Part shown: positions 15,932-25,735 of the stretch, piece after piece
Layout: each line of letters starts with the position of its first letter
Position numbering within the stretch: the first letter of the stretch is position 1
Assembly: GCF_900188425.1 (NCBI RefSeq)
Contig: NZ_FZON01000040.1
Location: 1 to 48,912 of the forward strand
DNA length: 48,912 bases
From: Antarctobacter heliothermus
GTDB lineage: Bacteria; Pseudomonadota; Alphaproteobacteria; Rhodobacterales; Rhodobacteraceae
Reading direction: 5' to 3'
Notes under the pieces: generated by a model
What the model saw: the letters and a program-made list of their open reading frames with translations, nothing else
The model's database searches: none
Told to the model about the DNA's origin: nothing
Translations under genes and position numbers: made by a program

Positions 15932-15979
15932 GATTCACCGCGACTCGCACCGATTTTGGATGATTCGCGGGTCGGATTC
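15932..15979. promoter_or_regulatory. Cluster of four GANTC (CcrM methylation) sites upstream of mraZ
   Basis: GATTC at 15932, GACTC at 15942, GATTC at 15962 and GATTC at 15975 fall within 48 bp. GANTC is the target of the alphaproteobacterial cell-cycle methyltransferase CcrM, and hemimethylated sites in promoters are known to control division genes in Caulobacter. Random expectation at this GC content is well below one per 250 bp. Whether a promoter lies here is not shown by sequence alone. Confidence 0.55.
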
Positions 15980-16041
15980 CGGCACAACGCGGGTGTCGGA
16001 TGGCCGGGTCAGGTGCTTTGGCAGCCGGTTTTTGGATTTTG

Positions 16042-16056
16042 TGGGTCCGGATGGGA
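16042..16056 (+). promoter_or_regulatory. Second TGGGN pair upstream of mraZ
   Basis: TGGGT (16042-16046) and TGGGA (16052-16056) again show 5-bp spacing, and TTGGA at 16032 is a one-mismatch third unit in the same phase. It could be a second, weaker MraZ-type site closer to mraZ. The surrounding 15876-16242 has no gene I can support. Confidence 0.35.
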
Positions 16057-16148
16057 TTTTTTTACCGATCATGTTCGCGCCTACATGTTGTGTGTGTCCG
16101 GGTCGTGTTTCGCTAGGTTTGCGCAGGATGGGGCGTTCTGAGTGAATT

Positions 16149-16178
16149 TTGCCTTATTTCTCTGGGTCTGGCTATGGT
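16149..16178 (+). promoter_or_regulatory. Possible sigma-70-type promoter in the mraZ leader region
   Basis: TTGCCT (16149-16154), an 18-bp spacer and TATGGT (16173-16178) give a modest match to -35 and -10 elements, predicting a start near 16185. A competing -35 is TTGAAT at 16208-16213, but its -10 is poor. Neither is proven; one of them should drive the leader RNA described next. Confidence 0.25.
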
Positions 16179-16242
16179 GTCTGGCCATCATTTCCCGCAA
16201 AAAACTATTGAATACCACCCGTTCCCATGTCATTCATAGTTT

Positions 16243-16465
16243 ACACGATGAGAACGGCAGCAAGGGCATCCAAGACCCGGCACTGAACTCAAATAATAAT
16301 AAGAGCAGGTTTCATACAGGCGCACGCTCTCATCGTGACACAAGGATCCGGCGCGCGGGCGAGCAGACATCCCCCCAGGTGGCGCGCGCAGTCGGAGACA
16401 CCCGCATAGCGGGTCCAGCGGCGGGTTGATCAATGGCAGCTGATCAACCCGCCGTATTTCGTTTC
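16243..16465 (+). ncRNA. upsM: Candidate leader-derived small RNA upstream of mraZ (UpsM-like)
   Basis: The region just before mraZ looks like a structured RNA that ends in a strong terminator. A 10-bp perfect pairing joins CACGATGAGA (16244-16253) and TCTCATCGTG (16328-16337), ACCCGC/GCGGGT makes a second hairpin (16400-16414), and a 14-bp terminator stem closes it. The dcw leader of Rhodobacter sphaeroides is known to yield an abundant sRNA, UpsM, of about 200 nt by early termination before mraZ; position, length and final terminator agree with that. The 5' end given here is my estimate from the outer stem. Homology by sequence was not tested, so the symbol is by position and architecture. 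Confidence 0.6.
16419..16465 (+). terminator. Strong intrinsic terminator (attenuator) directly before mraZ
   Basis: CGGCGGGTTGATCA (16419-16432) and TGATCAACCCGCCG (16441-16454) are perfect complements around an 8-nt loop, followed by TATTTCGTTTC. It ends only 30-40 bases before the mraZ start on the same strand, so transcription into the dcw operon must pass it: a premature-termination switch or the 3' end of a leader sRNA. Confidence 0.85.
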
Positions 16466-16494
16466 AAATCGGGGGATTGAAGGGGCCGAGGGCA

Positions 16495-17007
16495 GTGAGC
16501 CGCAGGCTGAGGTTCAGAGGCGAGTTTCGACTTAAGGTCGATGGAAAAGGCCGGATGTCCATTCCGGTCGATTTTCGCCGTGTCCTCGAAGCAGGCGACC
16601 CGGACTGGGATCCGACATCCAAGGATCACACCAACCCGGGCTTTGTCATGGTCTACGGCCACCCCAGCAATGAATACCTTGAATGCATGACCATCGACGC
16701 GATGGAGCGGCTTGAAAACCGGATCGACGCGATGAAGGCCGGACCGCGCAAAAAGGCGCTGTCGCGGATCTATTCGTCGGGGTCGGTCAATGCCGTGGTC
16801 GATGAAACCGGGCGCATCGTGATCCCCGCCAAGCTGCGTGCGCGCTATGGCATTACGGGGGAGACCTTTGCCGTGGCGAACCTGAACACGTTCCAGATCT
16901 GGAGCGCGGACCGCTATGTGCCGACGGATGTCGTGGATGAAGACGATCTGATGGAAGATCTTCCTGATGACCCGATGGAATGGCTGGACGAAGCCGAGGA
17001 GGTCTGA
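16495..17007 (+). CDS. mraZ: Division/cell wall cluster transcriptional regulator MraZ
   Basis: DNA-binding regulator and first gene of the dcw cluster. The 170-aa protein has two MraZ/AbrB-like motifs: FRLKVDGKGRMSIPVDFRRV near residues 11-30 and AVVDETGRIVIPAKLRARYG near 103-122, each with the DxKGR/DETGR signature. The acidic C-terminus (DEDDLMEDLPDDPMEWLDEAEE) is usual in this clade. I prefer GTG 16495 (giving MSRRLRFRGEF) with AAGGGG 9 nt upstream; a TTG at 16477 in frame would overlap the leader. The stop abuts the GTG of rsmH. Confidence 0.93.
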   Translation: MSRRLRFRGEFRLKVDGKGRMSIPVDFRRVLEAGDPDWDPTSKDHTNPGFVMVYGHPSNEYLECMTIDAMERLENRIDAMKAGPRKKALSRIYSSGSVNAVVDETGRIVIPAKLRARYGITGETFAVANLNTFQIWSADRYVPTDVVDEDDLMEDLPDDPMEWLDEAEEV

Positions 17008-18018
17008 GTGAGCGATCCTGCGGCGCAAAAGGGCGGCGCACCCCATGTTCCGGTGCTGTTGCGCCCGCTGTTGGCAGCGGTGGCGCCGGTTACGGGCGTG
17101 TGGATCGACGGCACGCTGGGGGCGGGCGGATATGCGCGCGGATTGCTTGACGCCGGGGCCGACAAGGTGATCGGCATCGACCGGGATCCGCTGGCCCATG
17201 AGATGGCGCGGAACTGGGGTGCCGAATACGGCGACCGGCTGTCGCTGTGGCAGGGCAATTTCGCGCAGATGGACAAGGCGGCCGAGGCGGTCGAGGCGGT
17301 GGATGGCGTTGTGCTGGATCTGGGCGTGTCCTCGATGCAGCTGGACCGAGCCGAGCGCGGCTTTTCCTTCATGAAGGACGGACCGCTAGATATGCGGATG
17401 GGGCAGGAGGGGCCGACGGCGGCGGATCTTGTCAATACCGTCGAAGAGGCGGAGCTTGCCAATATCCTGTTCATCTACGGCGAAGAACGGCAATCGCGCC
17501 GGATCGCCCGCGCCATTGTGCAGGACCGACCGTTTGACCGGACCTTGCCGCTGGCCGAGCTGATCGAGCGGGTGCTTGGCCGCACCAAGCCGGGGCAGGC
17601 CCATGCCGCCACCCGCAGTTTCCAGGCGCTGCGGATTGCGGTGAACGGGGAATATGACGCGCTGTGGCAAGGGCTTATGGCGGCTGAGCGGGTGTTGAAG
17701 CCCGGCGGGCGGCTGGCGGTTGTGACCTTTCATTCGGTCGAGGACCGGATGGTGAAACGCTTTTTCCAACTGCACGGCGACAAGAAGACCCATGTGAACC
17801 GCTACGGCGACCAGACGCAGGCGGCGACAGACCCGTTCGAGGTGTTGACCCGCAAGGCCGTGGGCCCGGATGCCGAGGAACTGGCCGAAAACCCGCGTTC
17901 GCGATCTGCCAAGCTGCGGGTTGGGCGGCGGACAGAGATCCCCGCGCGCGCCGTAGAGGCGGCAGAGCTGTCGATGCCAGTGATGAAACAGACACCAAAG
18001 ACACCAAGGAGACGATGA
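17008..18018 (+). CDS. rsmH: 16S rRNA (cytosine1402-N4)-methyltransferase RsmH
   Basis: Methylates N4 of C1402 in 16S rRNA using SAM, tuning the ribosomal P site. The 336-aa protein opens with [13 protein letters not shown] and the SAM-binding [16 protein letters not shown], then [21 protein letters not shown] and the late [16 protein letters not shown], all family signatures. GTG 17008 immediately follows the mraZ stop TGA. The C-terminus carries a basic tail ending TPKTPRRR. It is followed after 1 bp by ftsL, so the genes are co-transcribed. Confidence 0.97.
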   Translation: MSDPAAQKGGAPHVPVLLRPLLAAVAPVTGVWIDGTLGAGGYARGLLDAGADKVIGIDRDPLAHEMARNWGAEYGDRLSLWQGNFAQMDKAAEAVEAVDGVVLDLGVSSMQLDRAERGFSFMKDGPLDMRMGQEGPTAADLVNTVEEAELANILFIYGEERQSRRIARAIVQDRPFDRTLPLAELIERVLGRTKPGQAHAATRSFQALRIAVNGEYDALWQGLMAAERVLKPGGRLAVVTFHSVEDRMVKRFFQLHGDKKTHVNRYGDQTQAATDPFEVLTRKAVGPDAEELAENPRSRSAKLRVGRRTEIPARAVEAAELSMPVMKQTPKTPRRR

Positions 18019-18019
18019 G

Positions 18020-18367
18020 ATGCGCAGTGTTTTTTTCCTGCTTGCGGCCATGGCCGTCATCACATCCGGCTACTGGGCCTACTACGAAAACTACCGCACC
18101 AAGGCGGAGCTGGACAACGTGGACGATCTGCGCCGCGACATCGGGGCGGCGCGGGAGCGATTGGCGATCCTGCGCGCGGAATGGGCCTATCTGAACCGGC
18201 CCGACCGGCTGCGCGATCTGGCCGAGCTGAACTTTGACCGGCTGGGGCTGTTGCCGCTGCGCCCGGACCAGTTTGGCAGCATTGATCAGGTGGCGTACCC
18301 GCAGCCGCTGTCGCTGGATCTGACGAAACCCGTCGATGTCACCTCTGCCGGAGCGACCAACCCATGA
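18020..18367 (+). CDS. ftsL: Cell division protein FtsL
   Basis: Small bitopic divisome protein that works with FtsB and FtsQ to activate FtsWI. 115 aa: membrane helix at residues 3-21 (SVFFLLAAMAVITSGYWAY), a predicted coiled coil (about 27-58, NVDDLRRDIGAARERLAILRAE) and the conserved WAYLNRPDRLRDLAELNF stretch. FtsL is poorly conserved in sequence, but size, topology and place between rsmH and ftsI are decisive. It overlaps ftsI by ATGA at 18364-18367. Confidence 0.92.
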   Translation: MRSVFFLLAAMAVITSGYWAYYENYRTKAELDNVDDLRRDIGAARERLAILRAEWAYLNRPDRLRDLAELNFDRLGLLPLRPDQFGSIDQVAYPQPLSLDLTKPVDVTSAGATNP

Positions 18368-20163
18368 CCCGCACGCCGCTGCGTCCGCTGGCCCGCATCC
18401 TTGAGGCCCGCCAGAAAGGCGAAAACCCCGACGCCATCGAACGCGAGAATCGCAGGCTGCGCCACGAAGAGATTCGAGACCGGCTGCGGCTGCGCGCTGA
18501 GGGGCGGTTGCTGGTGCTGGCGGTGATGTTTGTCTGTGCCTATGGCGTGGTCGGGGCGCGGATGGGGGTCTTGTCCGCGTCGGAGCCGAAAGAGCCGCGC
18601 GCGCAGATGACAGGCGCATCCATCGTTGCCACCAGGGCGGACATCACGGACCGGCATGGTCGTATTCTGGCCACCAACATGTCGACCCACAGCCTGTATG
18701 CGCATCCACAGCAGATGGTTGATCCGCTGCGCGCGGCGCAGGAGCTGGCGGCGATTTTCCCGGACATCGACGCCGAAAAGCTGGGCGCGCGGTTTACCAA
18801 CCCAAAGACCAAGTTCCTGTGGGTCAAGAAAAAACTGAGCCCCGAGCAGTTGCAGGCGGTGCATGACATCGGGGAACCGGGCCTGTTGTTCGGCCCGCGC
18901 GAAATGCGGCTCTATCCCAACGGCGCGCTGGCGGCCCATGTTCTGGGCGGCGCGAGTTTCGGCGATGAGGGCGTTCATGCCGCCGAGGTGATCGGTACGG
19001 CGGGCATCGAAAAGTACTTTGACGCGGAAATGCGCGATCCCGCCCGGCAGGGCGTGCCCCTGACGTTGTCGCTGGATCTGACGATTCAGGCCGCCACCGA
19101 AGAGGTACTGGACGCCGGGATGAAGCTGCTGAACGCCAAGGGTGCTGCCAGCGTGCTGATGGATATCTACACGGGTGAGGTGATTGCCATTGCCTCTTTG
19201 CCCGACTTTGACCCCAACGACCGCCCGCGCGTGCCGATCGCCGGGGAAAAGGCAAGCGACAGCCCGCTGTTCAACCGCGCGGTGCAGGGTCTGTATGAGC
19301 TTGGCTCTACATTCAAGATCTTCACCGCAGCCCAGGCGCTGCAACTGGGACTGGTCCATCCGCAAACCGTGATCGACACTTCACCGCCCTATGAGGTGCT
19401 GGGATTCAAAGTAGGTGAGTTTCAGGGCAAGAACTATGGCAAGCTGTCTGTCGAGAACGTGATTGTCCAAAGCTCGAACCGGGGCACGGCCAAATTGGTC
19501 ATGGCCATCGGGCGGGGCCGTCAAAAGGACTTTTACGAAAATCTGGGCATGTTCGCGCCCTCCTCACTGGAGATCGTCGAGGCGCGCAACGCCAAACCGC
19601 TGATCCCCGAACGGTGGACCGACCTGTCGGCGGTGACAATTTCCTATGGCCACGGCATTTCGGTCTCGCCGCTGCATCTGGCGGCCGGCTATGCGATGAT
19701 TGGCAATGGTGGCCATGTGGTGCAGCCGACCCTGTTGAAACAGGATGGCCCCCGCATGGGGGACAAGCTGTTGCGCGACGACGTGGCAGAGCAGGCGCGT
19801 ACCATGCTGCGTCATGTGGTGAGCGCCAAAAAGGGCACCGCCTCTTTTGCCGAGGTGCCGGGCTATCGCGTTGGCGGCAAGACCGGGACCGCGGAAAAGC
19901 CCAAGGAGCGCGGCGGCGGCTATCACAAGGACAAGGTGATCGCGACCTTCGCCGCGTTGTTCCCGACAGATGAACCGCGCTATGCGCTGGTGGTTATGCT
20001 GGATGAGCCGGTCGAGACCTCCGGATCGACCCCGCGCCGCACCGCTGGCTGGACGGCCGTGCCTGTTGCCGCCGAGATGATCACACGGATTGCCCCGCTT
20101 CTGGACTTGCGTCCGGATTATGATACGGGGCAGGTGAAAACGTTGACGACGGCCTCTGACTAA
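18364..20163 (+). CDS. ftsI: Septal peptidoglycan transpeptidase FtsI (PBP3)
   Basis: Class B penicillin-binding protein that crosslinks peptidoglycan at the septum. 599 aa: cytoplasmic N-terminus, membrane helix about 49-66, pedestal domain (RADITDRHGRILATN), and a transpeptidase domain with all active-site motifs: S315-T-F-K318 (the acylated Ser), S370-S-N372 and K506-T-G. The start is fixed by the 4-bp overlap with ftsL. A 67-bp gap separates it from murE. It is the target of beta-lactams and partners with FtsW, encoded further along. Confidence 0.98.
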   Translation: MTRTPLRPLARILEARQKGENPDAIERENRRLRHEEIRDRLRLRAEGRLLVLAVMFVCAYGVVGARMGVLSASEPKEPRAQMTGASIVATRADITDRHGRILATNMSTHSLYAHPQQMVDPLRAAQELAAIFPDIDAEKLGARFTNPKTKFLWVKKKLSPEQLQAVHDIGEPGLLFGPREMRLYPNGALAAHVLGGASFGDEGVHAAEVIGTAGIEKYFDAEMRDPARQGVPLTLSLDLTIQAATEEVLDAGMKLLNAKGAASVLMDIYTGEVIAIASLPDFDPNDRPRVPIAGEKASDSPLFNRAVQGLYELGSTFKIFTAAQALQLGLVHPQTVIDTSPPYEVLGFKVGEFQGKNYGKLSVENVIVQSSNRGTAKLVMAIGRGRQKDFYENLGMFAPSSLEIVEARNAKPLIPERWTDLSAVTISYGHGISVSPLHLAAGYAMIGNGGHVVQPTLLKQDGPRMGDKLLRDDVAEQARTMLRHVVSAKKGTASFAEVPGYRVGGKTGTAEKPKERGGGYHKDKVIATFAALFPTDEPRYALVVMLDEPVETSGSTPRRTAGWTAVPVAAEMITRIAPLLDLRPDYDTGQVKTLTTASD

Positions 20164-20230
20164 GGCCGCGTGGGCACAGGGCCACCTGCGGAACTGCGGG
20201 GCCAGAACCACAGCCGGGGGCGATAGAAAC

Positions 20231-21724
20231 ATGGCGTCTGAACGCAGCATTCTGACCAAGAGCCTGTCACAACTGGGTCTCACCGCCCGCGGCGGTCGAG
20301 AGGTCGCGGTGACAGGTCTGGCAGTGGACAGCCGTGACGTCCGCGAGGGCTATCTGTTCGCTGCGCTACCCGGCACACGGGTGCATGGTGGAGAGTTCAT
20401 CCAGTTCGCCCTGCGCATGGGGGCCGCAGCTGTGCTGACCGATGCGGCGGGCGCCAAGATGGCAGAGGCGGAACTGGCAGCATCAATCGCGGCACTGGTG
20501 ATCGCCGAAGACCCGCGTCAGGCGTTGGCATATACGGCGGCGCTGTGGTTCGGCTCTCAGCCGGAAACCGTGGTTGCGGTGACAGGTACAAACGGCAAGA
20601 CATCGGTCGCCAGCTTTACCCGTCAGATCTGGCAGGAACTGGGCCTGCGTGCGGTCAATGTGGGCACCACCGGCGTCGAGGGCGATTGGCAAACCCCGCT
20701 GAAACACACCACGCCAGAGCCGATCACCCTGCACCGGGTATTGTCCGGCGCGGCAGAGGCGGGGGTGACCCATGCCGCGATGGAGGCATCCAGCCACGGG
20801 TTGGCGCAGCGACGGCTGGACGGCGTGACCTTGGCGGCCGCCGGGTTCACCAACTTCACCCAGGATCATCTGGACTACCACGAAAGCTTTGACGAGTATT
20901 TCTCTGCCAAGGCGGGGCTGTTTGCCCGCGTCTTGCCCGAGGACGGGATAGCAGTGATCAACATCGACGATCCGCGCGGCGTGGACATGCTGGCCATCGC
21001 GCGGGCACGTGGCCAAGAGGTGATCACCGTGGGCCGTGAGGCGGCGGACCTGTGTCTTGAGGCGCAGCGCTTCGATGCCACGGGGCAGGAGATCCGGCTG
21101 AGCTTTGAGGGGACTGTGCGTCAGGAACGGCTGGGGCTGATCGGCGGTTTTCAGGCGGAAAACATCCTTGTCGCGGCGGGGCTGGTGATTGCCTGCGGTG
21201 GCGACCCGGAGGATGTGTTTGACGTGCTGCCCCTGTTGGGGACGGTGCGCGGACGCATGCAATTGGCGGCCAAACGGGACAACGGCGCGGCGATCTTTGT
21301 CGACTACGCCCACACCCCTGATGCGGTGGCGACGGCCTGCAAGGCATTGCGCCCGCATGTCATGGGTCGGTTGATCGCCGTGGTCGGCGCGGGCGGCGAC
21401 CGGGATCGAGGCAAACGCCCGTTGATGGGCATGGCCGCAACCGAGAACGCCGACAGCGTGATCGTGACCGATGACAACCCACGATCTGAGGATCCCGCCT
21501 TGATCCGCGCGGCGGTGATGCAGGGCGCGCCCGAGGCGCTGGAAGTGGCCGACCGGGCAGAGGCGATCCTGCGCGGTGTCGACGGGCTTGGCCCCGGCGA
21601 TGCGCTGCTGATCTGTGGCAAGGGCCATGAAACCGGGCAGACAGTCGGCGACACGGTTTACCCCTTTGACGACGTGGAACAGGCCAGCATCGCGGTGGCG
21701 GCTCTGGACGGGAAGGGGCTATGA
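20231..21724 (+). CDS. murE: UDP-MurNAc-L-Ala-D-Glu:meso-diaminopimelate ligase
   Basis: Adds the third amino acid to the peptidoglycan stem peptide. 497 aa with the Mur ligase P-loop TGTNGKTS (residues 118-125), the carbamylated Lys227 in SAKAGLF, and the substrate-selecting motif DNPR at 415-418, which indicates meso-diaminopimelate rather than lysine. The C-terminal domain ends with LICGKGHETGQ, also typical. It overlaps murF by ATGA (21721-21724). Confidence 0.98.
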   Translation: MASERSILTKSLSQLGLTARGGREVAVTGLAVDSRDVREGYLFAALPGTRVHGGEFIQFALRMGAAAVLTDAAGAKMAEAELAASIAALVIAEDPRQALAYTAALWFGSQPETVVAVTGTNGKTSVASFTRQIWQELGLRAVNVGTTGVEGDWQTPLKHTTPEPITLHRVLSGAAEAGVTHAAMEASSHGLAQRRLDGVTLAAAGFTNFTQDHLDYHESFDEYFSAKAGLFARVLPEDGIAVINIDDPRGVDMLAIARARGQEVITVGREAADLCLEAQRFDATGQEIRLSFEGTVRQERLGLIGGFQAENILVAAGLVIACGGDPEDVFDVLPLLGTVRGRMQLAAKRDNGAAIFVDYAHTPDAVATACKALRPHVMGRLIAVVGAGGDRDRGKRPLMGMAATENADSVIVTDDNPRSEDPALIRAAVMQGAPEALEVADRAEAILRGVDGLGPGDALLICGKGHETGQTVGDTVYPFDDVEQASIAVAALDGKGL

Positions 21725-23163
21725 CGGCGGCGCTGTGGACCTCGGCTGAGGCGGTCGCCGCCACCGGCGGCACCACGCCCTGCGACTGGACGGCGACGGG
21801 CGTGTCGATTGACACGCGCACGATTGTCCCCGGCGATCTGTTTGTGGCGCTCAAGGTGGCGCGCGATGGGCATGATTTTGTCAAACAGGCGCTGGACAAG
21901 GGGGCCGCGGCGGCACTGGTCAGCCATGTCCCCGAGGGGGTGGACGACTCTGCACCTTTGTTGATCGTCAAGGATGTGCAGGCCGCACTTGAAGCATTGG
22001 GGGGGGCCGCGCGCGCCCGCACCCGTGCGCAGGTCGTTGCGGTGACCGGGTCGGTCGGCAAGACCTCGACCAAGGAAATGTTGCGCACGGTTCTGGGCGC
22101 GCAGGGCCACGTCCATGCCGCCGAGAAAAGCTATAACAACCATTGGGGCGTGCCGTTGACGCTGGCGCGGATGCCGCGCGACGTGGATTTCGCCGTGATC
22201 GAGATCGGTATGAACCATCCCGGTGAGATTGAACCCCTGGCCCGTCTGGCCCGCCCGCATGTGGCGCTGATCACGATTGTTGCGCCCGCGCACCTGGCGG
22301 CCTTTGACAGCGTCGAGGGGATCGCCCGCGAAAAGGCCGCGATCTTTGACGGGTTGGAACCCTACGGCACCGCCATCTTCAACGGCGATTTGCCGGTCAG
22401 TCCCATCCTGCGGGAAAAGGCCGACGCGGGACGCCGCTTTGCCGTCAGCTTTGGCGAGAAGGCCTGCAACCAGTACCGGCTGTACCGGGCGTCCGTGCGC
22501 GATGCCTGTACCGTGGCCGTGGGCCGGGCCGGGGTCGAGACGCGGCTGTTCAAGGTTCTGGCGCCGGGACGACATTTCGCGGTAAATGCCATGGGTGCGC
22601 TGGCGGTGAGCGATGCTCTGGGTCTTGATCCGGCGCTGTCGGTCATGGCGCTGGGCCAATGGCAGCCGGGCGCGGGACGCGGCCAGCGCGAAAGCATAGC
22701 ACTAGACCCGGTGGATGCGCGCATCAGCGTCGAGCTGATCGACGATGCCTACAACGCCAACCCGGCGTCGCTTGCGGCGGCGCTGGAGGTGTTGGCGGCG
22801 GCAGAACCCCGGCATGGCGTCGGGCGCGTCGCACAGGGGCGGCGGATTGCCTACCTTGGCGACATGAAGGAACTGGGCCGCAGCGAGGTGGCCCTGCACC
22901 GGGTGATAGCCCACAACCCCGCGCTGACGCGCATTGATACCGTGCACTGTATCGGACCGCTGATGCAGCACCTGTGGCGCGACCTGCCGACCGAAAAGCG
23001 GGGCCATTGGACCGAAACCGCCGACAAGATGGCCGAACGCGTGGGGCGCGATCTGGACGCTGGCGACGTTGTACTGGCCAAGGGCTCTCTTTCGATGGGG
23101 GTGGGGCGCGTGGTTGACGCCATCCGCAAATTGCGCCAATCGACACCGGATCTGGAAGGCTAG
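21721..23163 (+). CDS. murF: UDP-MurNAc-tripeptide:D-Ala-D-Ala ligase
   Basis: Completes UDP-MurNAc-pentapeptide by adding D-Ala-D-Ala, made by the ddl product in this same cluster. 480 aa with the ATP site [14 protein letters not shown], the block [26 protein letters not shown] and [16 protein letters not shown], which are MurF signatures. The start lies in the murE stop overlap; the gene is followed by mraY after 14 bp, with AGGAAGGACG as ribosome site. Confidence 0.97.
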   Translation: MTAALWTSAEAVAATGGTTPCDWTATGVSIDTRTIVPGDLFVALKVARDGHDFVKQALDKGAAAALVSHVPEGVDDSAPLLIVKDVQAALEALGGAARARTRAQVVAVTGSVGKTSTKEMLRTVLGAQGHVHAAEKSYNNHWGVPLTLARMPRDVDFAVIEIGMNHPGEIEPLARLARPHVALITIVAPAHLAAFDSVEGIAREKAAIFDGLEPYGTAIFNGDLPVSPILREKADAGRRFAVSFGEKACNQYRLYRASVRDACTVAVGRAGVETRLFKVLAPGRHFAVNAMGALAVSDALGLDPALSVMALGQWQPGAGRGQRESIALDPVDARISVELIDDAYNANPASLAAALEVLAAAEPRHGVGRVAQGRRIAYLGDMKELGRSEVALHRVIAHNPALTRIDTVHCIGPLMQHLWRDLPTEKRGHWTETADKMAERVGRDLDAGDVVLAKGSLSMGVGRVVDAIRKLRQSTPDLEG

Positions 23164-23177
23164 GAAGGACGAGAGCC

Positions 23178-24260
23178 ATGCTATTCTGGCTGACAGAGTT
23201 CAGTGACGGCGGCGACGCCTTCAACCTGTTTCGCTACATCACCTTTCGCGCAGGCGGGGCATTCCTGACGGCGCTGATCTTTGGCTTTCTGTTTGGTCCG
23301 CCGCTGATCAACGTGCTGCGCAAGCGGCAGGGCAAGGGCCAGCCGATCCGCGCCGACGGCCCCGAGGGGCATTTCGCCAAGGCAGGCACGCCCACGATGG
23401 GCGGGTTGCTGATCATCGGCGCGCTGGTCACCTCGACCCTGCTGTGGGCGCGGCTGGACAATCCGTTTGTCTGGATGGTGCTGTTCGTGACCATTTCCTA
23501 CGCGGCCATCGGGTTTGCCGATGACTACGCCAAGGTGAGCAAGCAGAACACCGCAGGCGTGTCCGGCAAGGTGCGGCTATTGCTGGGATTTGTCATTGCC
23601 GGGATCGCCGGGTTCTGGGCTGCGGCCTATCATCCCGAAGACCTGTCCTACCGGGTGGCTTTTCCGATCTTCAAGGACACGCTGGTCTATCTGGGGTACT
23701 TCTTTGTGCCCTTCGCCATGATCGTGATCGTGGGCGCGGCCAATGCAGTCAACCTGACGGACGGTCTGGACGGGCTGGCCATCATGCCGGTGATGATTGC
23801 CACCTCGACGCTGGGCGTGATTGCCTATGCGGTGGGCCGGGTCGATTTTACTGAATACCTCGACGTGCACTATGTGCCCGGCACTGGTGAGATCCTGATT
23901 TTTGCCGCCGGGGTTGTGGGCGGCGGGCTGGGGTTTCTGTGGTACAACGCGCCACCGGCGGCGGTGTTCATGGGCGATACCGGGTCGCTGGCGCTGGGCG
24001 GCGCATTGGGGGCCATCGCGGTGGCGACCAAGCACGAGGTGGTTCTGGCGATCGTCGGCGGGCTGTTCGTGGTCGAGGCCCTGTCGGTGATCATCCAGGT
24101 GTTGTATTTCAAACGCACCGGCAAGCGCGTCTTCCTGATGGCGCCGATCCACCACCACTATGAGAAAAAGGGCTGGGCCGAGCCGACCATCGTGATCCGG
24201 TTCTGGATCATTTCGTTGATCCTGGCGATCATCGGACTGGCCACGCTGAAAGTTCGCTGA
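23178..24260 (+). CDS. mraY: Phospho-MurNAc-pentapeptide transferase MraY
   Basis: Integral membrane enzyme that moves phospho-MurNAc-pentapeptide to undecaprenyl phosphate, making lipid I. 360 aa with about ten helices. Signature motifs: [11 protein letters not shown], the aspartate pair [35 protein letters not shown] and the cytoplasmic [11 protein letters not shown]. All catalytic Asp and His residues are present. Co-oriented with murF; a 62-bp gap precedes murD. Confidence 0.98.
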   Translation: MLFWLTEFSDGGDAFNLFRYITFRAGGAFLTALIFGFLFGPPLINVLRKRQGKGQPIRADGPEGHFAKAGTPTMGGLLIIGALVTSTLLWARLDNPFVWMVLFVTISYAAIGFADDYAKVSKQNTAGVSGKVRLLLGFVIAGIAGFWAAAYHPEDLSYRVAFPIFKDTLVYLGYFFVPFAMIVIVGAANAVNLTDGLDGLAIMPVMIATSTLGVIAYAVGRVDFTEYLDVHYVPGTGEILIFAAGVVGGGLGFLWYNAPPAAVFMGDTGSLALGGALGAIAVATKHEVVLAIVGGLFVVEALSVIIQVLYFKRTGKRVFLMAPIHHHYEKKGWAEPTIVIRFWIISLILAIIGLATLKVR

Positions 24261-24322
24261 ACCGGAAATTTCATGTCCAACAGGCGCTTGGCGTGCCTTT
24301 GTGACCTATTCGGAGACCAGTC

Positions 24323-25726
24323 ATGATCCCTGTTCGCGGGTTTGAGGGCGCTGTGGTGGCGGTGTTGGGACTGGGGCGGTCCGGTCTGTCAGCAGCGCGG
24401 GCGCTGCGCGAGGGTGGTGCGCGGGTGGTGGTCTGGGACGACACCGACGCGGCCCGGACACGGGCCGAGGGTGACGGGTTCGAGGTCCGCAGGCTGGACC
24501 GGGCCGAGGCATTTGACGACGTGGCCTGCCTGATCACCTCGCCCGGCATTCCGCATCTGTATCCGCAGCCTAATGCGGCCATCGCGGCGGCCCTGCGTGC
24601 GGGTGTGCCGGTCGACAACGACATCGGGCTGTTCTTTCAAAGCCTTGGCGGCGATTGGGACATGTATGACCAGCCGCCCAAGGTGATTGCAGTGACCGGG
24701 TCGAACGGCAAATCCACCACGTCGGCGCTGATCCACCACATTCTGACGACGGCGGGCCGCGAGAGCCAGCTTGCCGGCAATATCGGGCGCGGCGTGCTGG
24801 ACATCGACCCTCCGGGCGATGGCGGGGTCGTGGTGCTGGAACTGTCCAGTTACCAGACCGATCTTGCGCGCAGCTTGACCCCGGATGTGGCTGTTTTCAC
24901 CAACTTTTCCGCCGATCACCTGGACCGGCACGCGGGCCTGGGCGGCTATTTCGCGGCCAAGCGACGGCTGTTCGCCGAGGGCGGGCCGGATCGGGCTGTC
25001 ATTGGCGTCGATGAGGTAGAGGGGTTGTACTTGGCCGGGCAACTGTCAGAGGGGCGCGCGGATGACCGGGTGATCCGGGTGTCCAGCGGCCAGAAGCTGG
25101 GCGGTCCGGGGTGGTATGTCTTTGCGCGCAAAGGGTTTTTGTCCGAGTGGCGCAAGGGGCGGCAGGTGGCGTCGTTTGACCTGCGCGAGATCGCCGGGTT
25201 GCCCGGCGCGCACAACCACCAGAACGCCTGTGCAGCCTATGCGGCGTGTCGCAGCCTGACCCTTGCCCCGCGTGAGATCGAGGCCGCCATGCGCAGTTTT
25301 GGCGGTCTTCCGCACCGCAGCCAGCGGGTGGCAGAGGTGAACGGCGTCACCTATGTGAATGATTCAAAGGCAACAAATGTCGACTCGGCGCTCAAGGCGC
25401 TCTTGGCGTTCCCGAAAATCCGCTGGGTCTGTGGTGGGTTGATGAAGGACGGCGGACTGGCGGCATTGCAGCCCGCGTTGGACCATGTGGCCAAGGCCTA
25501 TGTGATCGGCCGTGAGCCAGAGAGCTTTGCCTTGCAACTGCCGGGTGTTCTGGCGGAAATCTGCGGTGATATGGCGACGGCCGTCGCGCGCGCCGCTGCG
25601 GATGCCCAGCCGGGTGAGGTGGTTCTGTTGGCCCCGGCGGCGGCGAGTTTCGATCAGTACGACAATTTTGAACAACGCGGGAATGATTTCATTGCCTGCG
25701 TCAAGTCTGTAACAGGTCTGGAATAG
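24323..25726 (+). CDS. murD: UDP-MurNAc-L-alanine:D-glutamate ligase
   Basis: Adds D-glutamate to UDP-MurNAc-L-Ala. 467 aa: N-terminal UMP-binding domain with [15 protein letters not shown], central ATPase domain with [14 protein letters not shown], and the C-terminal block [17 protein letters not shown] and [19 protein letters not shown]. Complete by length and motifs. It ends 9 bp from the stop of the oppositely oriented flavoprotein, so it is the last gene of the first dcw transcription block. Confidence 0.97.
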   Translation: MIPVRGFEGAVVAVLGLGRSGLSAARALREGGARVVVWDDTDAARTRAEGDGFEVRRLDRAEAFDDVACLITSPGIPHLYPQPNAAIAAALRAGVPVDNDIGLFFQSLGGDWDMYDQPPKVIAVTGSNGKSTTSALIHHILTTAGRESQLAGNIGRGVLDIDPPGDGGVVVLELSSYQTDLARSLTPDVAVFTNFSADHLDRHAGLGGYFAAKRRLFAEGGPDRAVIGVDEVEGLYLAGQLSEGRADDRVIRVSSGQKLGGPGWYVFARKGFLSEWRKGRQVASFDLREIAGLPGAHNHQNACAAYAACRSLTLAPREIEAAMRSFGGLPHRSQRVAEVNGVTYVNDSKATNVDSALKALLAFPKIRWVCGGLMKDGGLAALQPALDHVAKAYVIGREPESFALQLPGVLAEICGDMATAVARAAADAQPGEVVLLAPAAASFDQYDNFEQRGNDFIACVKSVTGLE

Positions 25727-25735
25727 GGTGCGTTT

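Noticed and set aside
15721-16242. Small plus- and minus-strand frames in the mraZ upstream region (for example 15822-16145)
   Set aside because: Low-complexity Gly/Asp/Phe sequence without ribosome sites; the region is better explained as regulatory DNA.
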